Assembly: GCF_018219455.1 (NCBI RefSeq)
Contig: NZ_CP056122.1
Span: forward strand, 1,550,001 to 1,614,000
Direction: 5' to 3'
Source: Moritella sp. 5
Lineage (GTDB): Bacteria; Pseudomonadota; Gammaproteobacteria; Enterobacterales; Moritellaceae
Length of the DNA: 64,000 bases
In this document: positions 47,020-55,815 of the stretch, in pieces
Numbering within the stretch: position 1 is the stretch's first letter
Layout of the letters: every line of letters begins with the position of its first letter
The notes under the pieces: model-generated
What the model was told of the DNA's origin: nothing
Database searches by the model: none
The model's input: only the letters and a program-made list of their open reading frames with translations
Made by a program: the position numbers and the translations under genes

Positions 47020-47071
47020 GGGCTCCAATTAAAAAGAAAGCCACAGCGAAACATAATGTATTGCTGTGGCT
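47020..47071 (-). terminator. Intra-operon attenuator hairpin between tctC and tctB
   Basis: AGCCACAGC (47039-47047) pairs with GCTGTGGCT (47063-47071). Read on the minus strand, the stem comes 22 bases after the tctC stop and is followed by TTTCTTTTT and then the tctB ribosome site. It can end most transcripts after tctC, or protect the tctC message 3' end, so that more binding protein than membrane subunits is made. Confidence 0.8.
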
Positions 47072-47092
47072 GTATGATGAGGATGAATTAGA

Positions 47093-48073
47093 TTATTTTA
47101 GGAAGCCTAATTCACGCATCAAATTACCCATTTGTTGTTCTTGTTGCTCTAAGAATGCATAGAAGTCTTTATCTGCTTTATAGTTATCAATCCAGCCATT
47201 ACGATCGCGAACGGTTGCCCATTCGTCGGTTTTGTACATTTTACTTAGTACTTTGTTCCACAGAGCAACCTTTTCTTCACTGATACCCGGTGAAGCAAAG
47301 AAACCACGCCAGTTAGCAAACACAGTGTTGTTACCCATCTCGGTAAGAGTCGGTACATTTGGCGCTGCGGCTAAACGTTCTGGTGCAGTAATAGCGAGAA
47401 TACGTACTTGACCACTTCTCGACATTTCCAGTACTTCGCCTAAACCGGTTGATAATAATGGTGTTTCGCCAGATAGCACGGCAGCCATGGCTTTACCGCC
47501 TGCGTCATAAGCAATATAACGTACTTTACGGGCATCAAAACCTTCGCCTTTAAAGGCTGCTGCTACAATAAGATGATCCATGCTACCGCGAGCTGAGCCG
47601 CCAGCAATTTTTACTTTTCGTGGGTTTTCTTTAAAGTCAGCGACAACTTGTTGCCAGTTTTGGTATTTCGAATCTGCGGCGACAACAATTGCACCATAAT
47701 CGGCAATGGTCGTTGCAACAGGTGTTAAATCTCGAAATGACTGCGGAAAGATCCCTGTTAATGAACGGATCACAATCGGTGTTGAGTTAACCATCAACGT
47801 ATCTTGCTGACGATCTGCGGTTTCAATCATATGAGCAATCGCTTTACCACCTCCGCCACCAGATAGGTTTTGGAAAGATACTTTTTCAACTAGGTCCGCT
47901 TTCATTAATACATCACCTGTACCTCGAGCTGTCATATCCCAGCCACCGCCTGCACCACCAGGGACAATAAAGTGTAGTTTTTCTATATCAGCCGCCCAAG
48001 CGGCAGATGAGAGTGTTGCAATACTTGCCACGATAAGTGATGAGGCGACACGCTTTCTAAATTGCTTTAGCAT
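47093..48073 (-). CDS. tctC: Tripartite tricarboxylate transporter binding protein TctC
   Basis: 326 residues with a signal peptide (to about residue 27, ending AAWA) and the TctC/Bug periplasmic fold. The family motif follows at once: LHFIVPGGAGGGWDMTARG, the loop that wraps the carboxylate. GSARGSMDHL and GWRGFFASPGI are also typical. The start at 48073 has AAGGA 9 nt upstream; the ATG at 48082 abuts that site. It is the first gene of the operon, preceded by GTTAACGTTA repeats. Confidence 0.92.
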   Translation of the reverse strand: MLKQFRKRVASSLIVASIATLSSAAWAADIEKLHFIVPGGAGGGWDMTARGTGDVLMKADLVEKVSFQNLSGGGGGKAIAHMIETADRQQDTLMVNSTPIVIRSLTGIFPQSFRDLTPVATTIADYGAIVVAADSKYQNWQQVVADFKENPRKVKIAGGSARGSMDHLIVAAAFKGEGFDARKVRYIAYDAGGKAMAAVLSGETPLLSTGLGEVLEMSRSGQVRILAITAPERLAAAPNVPTLTEMGNNTVFANWRGFFASPGISEEKVALWNKVLSKMYKTDEWATVRDRNGWIDNYKADKDFYAFLEQQEQQMGNLMRELGFLK

Positions 48074-48103
48074 GGTTTCCATTCCTTTTATTTATTGTTA
48101 ATA

Positions 48104-48173
48104 GTTAACGTTATAGGTTTAATGGTTAACGTTAATAATGTGCAATGTTACGCTAGTGTTATCGGTAACGTTG
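48104..48173. promoter_or_regulatory. Direct repeats upstream of tctC (candidate response-regulator sites)
   Basis: GTTAACGTTA occurs at 48104-48113 and 48125-48134, exactly 21 bp apart, with a weaker GGTAACGTTG at 48164-48173. Spacing of two helical turns on the promoter side of tctC suggests cooperative activator binding, most simply by the CitB-type regulator encoded at 44199. Confidence 0.5.
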
Positions 48174-48270
48174 TGACGGGATGGAAACTGTAAATAATGG
48201 CAATTAACGGCGTTGTGGCTATTATGTTCATAAAGTTCACGATGGACTTTAAATTAAAAGAGGGTAATAA

Positions 48271-48312
48271 AAAGCCGCCTAATTTATTTCGATGAATAAA
48301 AAAGGCGGCTTT
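48271..48312 (-). terminator. Terminator of the acyltransferase gene
   Basis: AAAGCCGCCT (48271-48280) pairs with AGGCGGCTTT (48303-48312), with an inner AT stem. On the minus strand it is followed by TTTTTATTA. Confidence 0.88.
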
Positions 48313-48357
48313 GTGTCGTTTATGAAACGGCAGATTTATGACCTATAGCGAACAGAA

Positions 48358-49284
48358 TTAACTCGTTGTATTGACTTCTACGGCTTTATTTTTATCTGTT
48401 ACTGTAGAGTCACTTTGCGCCATTGTTTCTAGAATGGCGTCTTTTTCTATCCAAATTTGGTTCAAGTGCTGTTGAAAACCAATTTTAAATGCTCGGTCTT
48501 TTTGGTAATCGCCGCGCATCTTGTCATCAATATCTGAGACGCGAATATGTACATGTACATCTTTCACTTCACCACACAGGTATTGCCAAAAGGTGGGGGT
48601 TTGACCTGGATAATAAATAGCGACATCAACAATTTTGTGAATATGATCGCCTAATGCAGAGAGTGCAAACGCCAATCCACCTGCTTTTGGTTTTAATAGA
48701 TGTTTAAACGGTGAATTTTGTTTGTTATGTTTTTCTGTGGTCAAGCGGGTACCTTCAACAAAATTCATCACACTCACAGGGCTTGATTTGAATTTAGCGC
48801 ACGCCTTACGTGTTACTTCAATATCTTTACCGCGTAACTTCGGATTTTTCTTTAGTTGTGTAGTGCTGTAACGGCGCATAAAAGGAAAGTCTAACGCCCA
48901 CCAAGCGATACCTAAGAAAGGCACAAATATAAGCTCTTTCTTTAAGAAGAATTTTAAGAACGGAATTTTTTTATTTAATACGCGCTGTAGGATCAAGATA
49001 TCAACCCAAGATTGGTGGTTAGCCAATACCATATACCATTCTTTTTCAGACAGTTCGATGTCTTTGCTGTGTAGATGAATATTCACAGGATGAATAAGGC
49101 GCTCAATTATTACATTGACTCGAATCCAACTGCTTGCACAACACACTAATAGTGAAGAGCATAGAGTTTGTATTATTTTAATCGGTAATAATTTGATTGG
49201 GCTTAAAATCATGATGGGAGTGGCCCAAAACAATAAATTTATAACCCAAAAGGTAAAAGCTAAACAGCCTCGTATAAATGACAT
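48358..49284 (-). CDS. Inner-membrane 1-acyl-glycerol-3-phosphate acyltransferase family protein (YihG-like)
   Basis: 308 residues. One or two N-terminal hydrophobic segments (about 7-50) precede a PlsC-type domain. The catalytic NHxxxxD is NHQSWVD (His90, Asp95) and the glycerophosphate-binding block is FVEGTR. The length, N-terminal anchor and LKPKAGGLAFAL segment resemble E. coli YihG. It transfers an acyl group to lysophosphatidic acid or related lipids; in cold-water bacteria such extra acyltransferases may select particular fatty acids. Confidence 0.88.
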   Translation of the reverse strand: MSFIRGCLAFTFWVINLLFWATPIMILSPIKLLPIKIIQTLCSSLLVCCASSWIRVNVIIERLIHPVNIHLHSKDIELSEKEWYMVLANHQSWVDILILQRVLNKKIPFLKFFLKKELIFVPFLGIAWWALDFPFMRRYSTTQLKKNPKLRGKDIEVTRKACAKFKSSPVSVMNFVEGTRLTTEKHNKQNSPFKHLLKPKAGGLAFALSALGDHIHKIVDVAIYYPGQTPTFWQYLCGEVKDVHVHIRVSDIDDKMRGDYQKDRAFKIGFQQHLNQIWIEKDAILETMAQSDSTVTDKNKAVEVNTTS

Positions 49285-49702
49285 AATATTTCCTACACAC
49301 TAAATACATACTTTCAAATAAGTGCTTATATTACTGCCCGAAGCGTCAGGTCTCAATATATAAATGTTCGTTTACGCTCAAAATAGCCTTGTTTCACTAA
49401 ACATCGGAGCAGTTAAGGCTGAAATTAAGGAATTCGAGTGTTCTTGCTCTTATTTTTGATGGTATTTATGGATTCAATATCTAAATATAGATATAAAATT
49501 AGACTTTACTTGTCATTTATAGGTATTTTTACTATTTGAGATGGTTACAATAAGGTATTGTTTGTTTAAATAAACAATACAGAGACGTAGGTATTATTAA
49601 TTCTGAATTTCAATTTCAATTTCAATTTCAATATCAAATTCGTTTCGCCCAACAATGATTTAATGGTTGCAAAGCAACATCAAATACTAAGGATACACAT
49701 TT
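49285..49702. other. Intergenic region upstream of qmcA
   Basis: 418 AT-rich bases between divergent genes. It contains TTGTTTAAATAAACAA, a palindrome at about 49559-49576, and a hexanucleotide repeat at 49606-49629. No gene is seen. Confidence 0.5.
49606..49629. repeat. Hexanucleotide tandem repeat (AATTTC)4
   Basis: Four exact copies of AATTTC followed by a diverged AATATC, 74-97 bases upstream of the qmcA-like start. Slippage here could change promoter or leader spacing. Confidence 0.85.
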
Positions 49703-50677
49703 ATGGAAACTGCAATTGGCATACTATTAACCCCCTGGCTCTGGATCTCAGTTGTGGTCATATTCACAATTCAAAGAGGCATACTCTTTGTTCCGCAAAA
49801 TAGAGGTTATGTTATTTATACGTTTGGGCGCTATAGTGGCACGTTACAAGCGGGTCTTAATTTTATCGTTCCGTTTGTACAAAGGGTTGCTGCGGATCGT
49901 AACTTAAAAGAGCAATCATTAGATATATCTTCACAACTCGCGATCACCAAAGACAATATTTCATTAGAAATTGATGGCATCTTGTTTATGAAAGTGGTTG
50001 ATGCATCTGCTGCAACGAATAATATTACTGACTATAAATTAGCGGTTATTCAGTTAGCGACAACTACAATGCGTAATGCAATTGGTTCGATGGAACTCGA
50101 TCAATGTTTCCAAAATCGCGATAATATTAATGCGAGTATTTTGGCTGCAATGACGGATGCGACCCAACCTTGGGGTGTTCAGGTTACGCGTTATGAGATT
50201 AAAGACATCACGCCTCCAACCTCGATCAAAGAAGACATGGAAAAACAAATGACGGCAGAGCGTGAAAAACGTTCCGTGATCCTGACTGCTGAAGGTGTTA
50301 AAACCGCAGCGATTACCAAAGCTGAAGGCTTGAAACAAGCAAGGGTTCTCGATGCTGAAGCCGCAAAAGCAGAGCTGGTATTAGCAGCTCAAGCGAGTAA
50401 AGAGTCACAAATTTTGGAAGCGACAGGTAAAGCAGAAGCTATTAGATTGGTCGCGGATGCTGATTCTGCCGCGCTAAATGTAGTCGGTGCTGCAGCAATA
50501 ACCAGTGAAGGGCAGCAAGCTGTACGTTTAACGCTTGCCCAAGACGCGATTGCGGCGCACAAAGCCATTGCAGCCGAAGGTTCTGTCATATTAACGGACG
50601 GTAAAACCAGCGAGAATATAGGTAATACTGTCGCGCAAGCGATTGCTGTATCAAGTGCATTAAAACTGTCTGAATAA
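49703..50677 (+). CDS. qmcA: SPFH/stomatin family membrane protein (QmcA-like)
   Basis: 324 residues. An N-terminal membrane helix (about 8-28) is followed by FVPQNRGYVIYTFGRYSGTL, the SPFH/band 7 domain, then a long Ala/Glu-rich coiled coil (KAEGLKQARVLDAEAAKAEL). QmcA-type proteins form oligomeric membrane scaffolds and work with FtsH/NfeD partners. The NfeD gene follows after 34 bases, the usual pairing. Confidence 0.92.
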   Translation: METAIGILLTPWLWISVVVIFTIQRGILFVPQNRGYVIYTFGRYSGTLQAGLNFIVPFVQRVAADRNLKEQSLDISSQLAITKDNISLEIDGILFMKVVDASAATNNITDYKLAVIQLATTTMRNAIGSMELDQCFQNRDNINASILAAMTDATQPWGVQVTRYEIKDITPPTSIKEDMEKQMTAEREKRSVILTAEGVKTAAITKAEGLKQARVLDAEAAKAELVLAAQASKESQILEATGKAEAIRLVADADSAALNVVGAAAITSEGQQAVRLTLAQDAIAAHKAIAAEGSVILTDGKTSENIGNTVAQAIAVSSALKLSE

Positions 50678-50711
50678 TATGCTTGATTACCCATTGAATG
50701 GAGTTTAAGAA

Positions 50712-51176
50712 ATGGATACATTAATCGACTACTTACAAAATAATCATGATCAATTGCTTTATGTTATTGGTGCGATTGCGTTAGTCGTTGAATTGGGTGT
50801 GATTGGTTTAAGTGGTCCGCTGTTGTTCTTCAGTCTTGGTTGCCTTGCGACTGGCTTATTGGTTAACTTGGGCGTGATTGCAGGATGGGAACTTGAAGTT
50901 CTATCTGTGGGGTTATTAACAGCGATTAGTGCGCTGCTTTTATGGAAACCGCTTAAGCATTTTCAGGGAGATAAGCTTGTACAAGATACGAGTAGCGATA
51001 TGATCGGTCAAATGGTACCTGTAAGTGAACTTGTCACTATCAATGGTGGCAAAGTTCGCCATTCTGGTATTAACTGGAATGCACGTTTAAGTGAGTCTTC
51101 GACTGTTGAAACCAGAGAGGTAGGTCAACGAGTTAAAATTGTCGCAGTGGATGGCACTGTTTTAATTATCGAGTAG
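50712..51176 (+). CDS. NfeD family protein (YbbJ-like)
   Basis: 154 residues: two or three membrane helices (about 15-80) and a C-terminal OB-fold domain (about 95-154) with MIGQMVPVSELV...NGGKVRHSG and KIVAVDGTVLIIE. This is the short NfeD form that pairs with SPFH proteins in membrane quality control. GGAG lies 8 nt before the ATG. A terminator follows. Confidence 0.9.
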   Translation: MDTLIDYLQNNHDQLLYVIGAIALVVELGVIGLSGPLLFFSLGCLATGLLVNLGVIAGWELEVLSVGLLTAISALLLWKPLKHFQGDKLVQDTSSDMIGQMVPVSELVTINGGKVRHSGINWNARLSESSTVETREVGQRVKIVAVDGTVLIIE

Positions 51177-51251
51177 TCATTAAGCAGACTAAGCAAGACA
51201 TAATTTAGACATTAAATTACTAGGTTAAGTAAACTAATCTATATGATATAT

Positions 51252-51298
51252 AGCCCTTATCGCATGTTTTTTATGAACAATGTGAGAGGGCTTTTTTA
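51252..51298 (+). terminator. Terminator of the qmcA-nfeD operon
   Basis: AGCCCT (51252-51257) pairs with AGGGCT (51286-51291), with partial pairing inside (CGCATGTT with AACAATGTG), and is followed by TTTTTT. Confidence 0.8.
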
Positions 51299-51395
51299 TA
51301 GAAAAAATGCTGTGTTAACACTATTTTTTACCTATAGTTGAGTATGTATACTCAGAGTTGCAATATTCGGTAATAGAACTTAGGTGGTAATAGTG

Positions 51396-51659
51396 ATGAA
51401 AGGAATACACAGAAAAGAATTTGTCCATATCATTTGTACATTAATCAGTAATCACGAATATATATTTGGTGCTGTTAGTATAAAAGAGGACTGTGGTTAT
51501 TTAATTTGTATCAGAGATTATGTAACCCAAAATATAATGTTCATGGCTGATACTCGTTTTAGAAGTCGTTCAGACGCTCTTTATGATTTCGGACTCATGT
51601 GGGACGATGCATTGGCTAAAGTACACTGTGATAGTTCACCGTTGGTAACATCGGGATAG
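51396..51659 (+). CDS. Small hypothetical protein
   Basis: 87 residues, soluble, no recognisable domain. It starts MKGIHRKEFVHIICTLISN at 51396, with AGGTGG about 8 nt upstream; a GTG four codons earlier is less likely. It has four Cys residues without a metal-binding spacing. It lies alone between the nfeD terminator and a convergent LysR gene, so context gives no function. Confidence 0.55.
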   Translation: MKGIHRKEFVHIICTLISNHEYIFGAVSIKEDCGYLICIRDYVTQNIMFMADTRFRSRSDALYDFGLMWDDALAKVHCDSSPLVTSG

Positions 51660-51700
51660 TGAGAGCGTCTTAATAATAGGGTAAATACTCCATGGATTTA

Positions 51701-52594
51701 TCAGCTGTTATGCTCATCGGAGCAGATGAGGTGTTCAATACATAATTTATAAAATGATTGTGCTTGGGGTGAAATTGTATGCTCTGCAAGTCTAAAAATA
51801 CCAATTTTTCGCTCTAAAGACGGATCGATGAGTGGTAGCCAGACTAAATCGGTTTCATTGTTTGGGAATGCCAATTTAGGTAGTGTGGTTATACCAATGC
51901 CAAGTTTTAATACTGAAAATAAAGAAGTTATATTTTCTACTGAATAAAGCGCCTTCTCAATGAGAACCCTTGCTGGAGTTGGCTCTAGCAGCCTGCAGGT
52001 GCCATTATGAATAAATGCTTGGTCCAATAGTGCTCGCCATTCAACACCATTAATTTTACTCGCTATCGGATTATCCTTTAAGCAGACTACGCCGATTGGA
52101 TCTGAAATCAGCGGTGTAAAATCAATAGCTTCAGAATCTAAGTTGGCACAGTTTCCCAGCGCTAAATCAACCTCACCAGAAAGCAATCTTGCTTCGACAC
52201 CTGCGGCGTTATCATCAATTAAACTGACTTCGACATTGGGGTATTCCTTACAAAACCGGCCCAGCACGTTGGGGATTAATTTTGCTGCAACTGATGGTAC
52301 GCTGGCAATGCGAACTCGTCCCTGCTGGCCTGCTGCGGCAGCGTGTAGATCGTTATTTAATGTCTTGTAAATATACAGAAATTGCGTGATTTTTGGTAAG
52401 CAAATTTGACCAAAAGGCGTGAGAGTTGATTTATTACCTGATTCAAAAAGTGGTTGTTCTAAAGTACGTTCAAGTTCTTTGATTGAGGTCGACAGTGCAG
52501 CCTGAGAACGGTTTGCTCTATTTGATGCTGCGCGAAATCCACCTTCTTCGACGACTAAAACAAAATGTCTCAACTGTTGTATTTTAATATCCAT
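51701..52594 (-). CDS. LysR family regulator, probable controller of the ridA-BCCT cluster
   Basis: 297 residues with an N-terminal helix-turn-helix (GGFRAASNRANRSQAALSTSIKELE) and a LysR effector domain (about 90-290). It is divergent from the ridA-aldehyde dehydrogenase-dipeptidase-BCCT operon, with a 154-bp shared promoter containing an inverted repeat. By the usual LysR arrangement it should activate or repress that operon in response to a pathway compound. Confidence 0.9.
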   Translation of the reverse strand: MDIKIQQLRHFVLVVEEGGFRAASNRANRSQAALSTSIKELERTLEQPLFESGNKSTLTPFGQICLPKITQFLYIYKTLNNDLHAAAAGQQGRVRIASVPSVAAKLIPNVLGRFCKEYPNVEVSLIDDNAAGVEARLLSGEVDLALGNCANLDSEAIDFTPLISDPIGVVCLKDNPIASKINGVEWRALLDQAFIHNGTCRLLEPTPARVLIEKALYSVENITSLFSVLKLGIGITTLPKLAFPNNETDLVWLPLIDPSLERKIGIFRLAEHTISPQAQSFYKLCIEHLICSDEHNS

Positions 52595-52640
52595 ATCTTT
52601 AATGCCCTATAAACATATTAGTGATCACACTTTTGCAGGG

Positions 52641-52659
52641 TGATAAATTTTTCTTATCA
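52641..52659. promoter_or_regulatory. LysR operator candidate upstream of ridA
   Basis: TGATAA (52641-52646), 7-nt AT spacer, TTATCA (52654-52659): a perfect inverted repeat of LysR-site size in the divergent promoter, about 45 bp from the LysR start and 90 bp from the ridA start. Confidence 0.5.
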
Positions 52660-52748
52660 AACGAACAGAATTTACCGTTAGATTTATCAAGAGTCAAATG
52701 GCAGTATTCACAACATTGAAACAAAGTTGTTACAAAGTGGATGTGAAC

Positions 52749-53141
52749 ATGAAAACTCAAAGTTACCCTGTACAAACTGAATTATTTGCGTCTAAGGCTC
52801 CCCTTGAATGGGCTATTGTCAATAATGGCACCTTATATACTGCGCAAATCCCTATTGATCAAACTGGCGTTGTAGTTGACGGCGGTATTGAGGCTCAAAC
52901 ACGTCGAACGCTCGATAACCTGGTTCATACTTTAGAGTGTGCAGGTGAATCACTTAATTCTGTGCTGCAAGTTTTAATCTACGTAACTGACCGCGAATAC
53001 CTTGCAACCGTGAATAAAGTATATGCCGAATATTTTAAGGCCCCTTATCCAAATCGTGCCGCAATCGTAGTAGCCGGACTCGCCCGTGAAGAAATGCTGG
53101 TGGAACTCGTTGTCTACGCAGCGGTCAACGCCGAACTATAA
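52749..53141 (+). CDS. RidA family deaminase
   Basis: 130 residues of the RidA/YjgF/UK114 family. RidA proteins hydrolyse reactive enamine/imine intermediates, often formed by PLP enzymes or amine oxidations. The sequence has NGTLYTAQIPID, LECAGESLNSVLQVLIYVTD and PNRAAIVVAGL; the last block holds the usual catalytic Arg (NRAA). I chose the ATG at 52749, with GGA 8 nt upstream; an earlier ATG at 52698 adds an unusual extension. It is the first gene of a six-gene set, suggesting an imine intermediate in the pathway. Confidence 0.88.
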   Translation: MKTQSYPVQTELFASKAPLEWAIVNNGTLYTAQIPIDQTGVVVDGGIEAQTRRTLDNLVHTLECAGESLNSVLQVLIYVTDREYLATVNKVYAEYFKAPYPNRAAIVVAGLAREEMLVELVVYAAVNAEL

Positions 53142-53207
53142 TGACGATATGAACCTATTTATCGAATACAAACAAATCTAACGCATAGCCGAAACAAGGA
53201 AAGTCGT

Positions 53208-54671
53208 ATGACAACTCAAACACAGCGCATTCAACCAGAACACTCACTTTATATTGGCGGCGAATGGCAAGCCGGTGTTAGTACTATCGCCAATATCAAT
53301 CCGTCTGATATTAGTCAAAATCTGGGTAACTTTGCACAAGCGAGTGCAGCGCAAGTTCAACACGCTATCTCGGCAGCAAAGCATGCACAGCCAACATGGG
53401 AAAAAACACCATTAGAGCAAAAACAAGCGGTCTTACAAGGTATCGGTGATGAGTTGATTGCCCGCTGCGATGAACTTGGTCGCTTACTATCAAGTGAAGA
53501 GGGTAAGCCGTTCTTAGAAGGTCGTGGTGAGATTTATCGCGCGGGTCAGTTCTTTCAGTATTTTGCCGCTGAAGTGCTACGTCAAATAGGTGATAGCGCT
53601 GCGTCAGTGAGACCAGGTGTATCTGTTGAGGTAACACGTGAAGCTGTGGGTGTTGTAGCCATTATTTCACCGTGGAATTTCCCTACGGCCACTGCCGCCT
53701 GGAAGATTGCGCCAGCATTAGCATTTGGTAATAGTGTTATCTGGAAACCGGCTAATTTAACGCCTGCAAGTGCCGTTGCATTAACTGAAATTATTCACCG
53801 TCAGGGTTTACCGGCTGGTACGTTTAACTTGGTACTTGGCAGCGGTTCTGAAGTGGGTAATGTCCTTATTAATTCAACTGAAGTGAATGGTGTCAGCTTT
53901 ACTGGTTCTGTTGATACGGGTCGTAAAATTGCAGCTGCAACAGCGCCTAATTTTGTGCGTTGCCAGTTAGAGATGGGCAGTAAGAATGCACTTATTGTTG
54001 CAGATGATGCAGATATCAATATTGCTGTTGAAGCGACGATTGCCGGTTCTTTCTCTGGCGCGGGTCAAAAGTGTACAGCCTCTTCTCGTCTTGTGGTGAT
54101 GGACGGTATTCATGATGCATATGTTGAAGCACTCATTAAGCGCATGAGTGAATTAAAAGTGGGTCATGCCTTAGAAGAAGGTGTGTTCATGGGGCCTGTT
54201 GTTGATAGTAAGCAATTAGATGCTAACTTTGACTGGATTGATACCGCACGTAAGAGTGGTGGTGAACTGGCATTCGGTGGCGAACGTTTAAGTCTAGAGC
54301 ATGAAGGTTTCTATATGTCGCCTACACTGTTTGTTAATACTAAAAATGATTGGTCTGTGAATCAAGAAGAAGTATTCGCGCCGATGGCGAGTGTTATCCG
54401 TGTTGCTGACTTAGATGAAGCTATCGCAACAACCAACGATACACGATTTGGTTTAACGAGTGGCATCATCACGCAAAGCCTACGTACAAGCACCTTGTTT
54501 AAACAACAAGCGCAAACAGGCTGTGTGATGGTTAACTTGCCAACAGCGGGTACTGATTACCATGTACCGTTTGGTGGCCGTAAAGAGTCTAGCTTTGGCC
54601 CTCGTGAGCAAGGTCAATACGCGAAAGAGTTCTATACCGTGGTTAAAACAGCTTATCAACGTGCTTATTAA
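53208..54671 (+). CDS. NAD(P)-dependent aldehyde dehydrogenase (semialdehyde dehydrogenase type)
   Basis: 487 residues of the ALDH superfamily. The cofactor motifs are ISPWNFPTA and FTGSVDTGRKIA, the general base is Glu255 in CQLEMGSKN and the nucleophile is Cys289 in GAGQKCTASSR. The MGSKN and QKCTASS blocks are closest to 2-oxoglutarate-semialdehyde and succinate-semialdehyde dehydrogenases, as I recall them. It would oxidise an aldehyde made by deamination in this cluster. It starts 66 bases after ridA with GGAAAG upstream. Confidence 0.88.
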   Translation: MTTQTQRIQPEHSLYIGGEWQAGVSTIANINPSDISQNLGNFAQASAAQVQHAISAAKHAQPTWEKTPLEQKQAVLQGIGDELIARCDELGRLLSSEEGKPFLEGRGEIYRAGQFFQYFAAEVLRQIGDSAASVRPGVSVEVTREAVGVVAIISPWNFPTATAAWKIAPALAFGNSVIWKPANLTPASAVALTEIIHRQGLPAGTFNLVLGSGSEVGNVLINSTEVNGVSFTGSVDTGRKIAAATAPNFVRCQLEMGSKNALIVADDADINIAVEATIAGSFSGAGQKCTASSRLVVMDGIHDAYVEALIKRMSELKVGHALEEGVFMGPVVDSKQLDANFDWIDTARKSGGELAFGGERLSLEHEGFYMSPTLFVNTKNDWSVNQEEVFAPMASVIRVADLDEAIATTNDTRFGLTSGIITQSLRTSTLFKQQAQTGCVMVNLPTAGTDYHVPFGGRKESSFGPREQGQYAKEFYTVVKTAYQRAY

Positions 54672-54728
54672 GCTGCGTTGAAGTTAGTACTAAGTGAATC
54701 AAAGTCAGATGAATAATTAGGAGTCGGT

Positions 54729-55718
54729 ATGTATAACCAAAGGATTGTTATTGACGGGTTGCAATATTGCAATTGGGATCGAGAGTACTTCCAGACATTA
54801 AAAAGCAGTGGTATTACCGCTGTTCACGCCACGATTGTTTATCACGAAACAGCGCGTGAAACATTAAGCCGTTTTGCGGAATGGAATTTACGGTTTGAAC
54901 AAAATGCGGACTTGATCATGCCGGTCCATTCTGTTGCTGATATCGAAAAGGCGAAGATATTAGGCAAAGTGGGTATTTTCTTTGGCGCACAAAACTGCTC
55001 ATCGATTGATGATGAAATCGGTTTAATTGAAGTGATGCGTCAACAAGGGCTGCTTATTATGCAGCTGACTTATAACAACCAAAGCTTACTGGCGACAGGG
55101 TGTTATGAGAAGAATGATAATGGTATTACTCGTTTTGGTAAACAAGCTATTGAGGAGATGAATCGCGTTGGTATGATCATCGATATGTCACATAGCGCAG
55201 AGAGATCTACACTTGAAGCGATTGATTTATCGTCACGTCCTATTTGTATCAGTCATGCCAACCCGACGTTTGCGTTTGAAGCACTGCGTAACAAATCAGA
55301 TACGGTGATCAAGTCACTCGCCGCGCGTGGTGGGCTGTTAGGGTTCAGTTTATACCCATTTCACCTACCTAATGGTAGCCAGTGTACCTTAGATGATTTT
55401 TGCCAAATGATCGCGAAAACGGCCGATATGGTTGGTGTTGAACACTTGGGGATCGGTAGCGATTTGTGTCTCAATCAACCACAAGCTGTATTGGAATGGA
55501 TGCGTAATGGTCGCTGGTCTAAAGCGATGGATTACGGTGAAGGCTCTGCAAGTAATGCAGGCTGGCCAAACTCATTACCCTGGTTCTGCGGCAGCGCAGG
55601 CATGGAGAATATTTATAACGGATTAATTCGCTACGGATTCTCAGAGTCTGAAGCGGGGCAAGTACTGGGTGATAATTGGTTTAACTTTTTAAAGCAAGGA
55701 TTAGAGCCTATTTCGTAA
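54729..55718 (+). CDS. M19 (renal dipeptidase) family amidohydrolase
   Basis: 329 residues of the membrane-dipeptidase fold. The metal-site segments are the N-terminal VIDGLQYCNWD (a variant of the usual DGHND), IIDMSHSAERSTLEAI and ICISHANPTFAF, followed by LGIGSDLC. The early H-x-D pair is replaced (DGLQYCNWD), so metal coordination may differ from classical dipeptidases. M19-like enzymes in catabolic clusters often act on N-substituted amino acids and not on true dipeptides. AGGAG lies 6 nt upstream. Confidence 0.85.
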   Translation: MYNQRIVIDGLQYCNWDREYFQTLKSSGITAVHATIVYHETARETLSRFAEWNLRFEQNADLIMPVHSVADIEKAKILGKVGIFFGAQNCSSIDDEIGLIEVMRQQGLLIMQLTYNNQSLLATGCYEKNDNGITRFGKQAIEEMNRVGMIIDMSHSAERSTLEAIDLSSRPICISHANPTFAFEALRNKSDTVIKSLAARGGLLGFSLYPFHLPNGSQCTLDDFCQMIAKTADMVGVEHLGIGSDLCLNQPQAVLEWMRNGRWSKAMDYGEGSASNAGWPNSLPWFCGSAGMENIYNGLIRYGFSESEAGQVLGDNWFNFLKQGLEPIS

Positions 55719-55815
55719 GTTATAACCCACATATAGAACACCAGCTCACTATTAAGCTATTGGGCTGGCGTAAATACACCTTTGCAATTGCAAAGAAAAC
55801 CTCTGGAGTCAGAGC

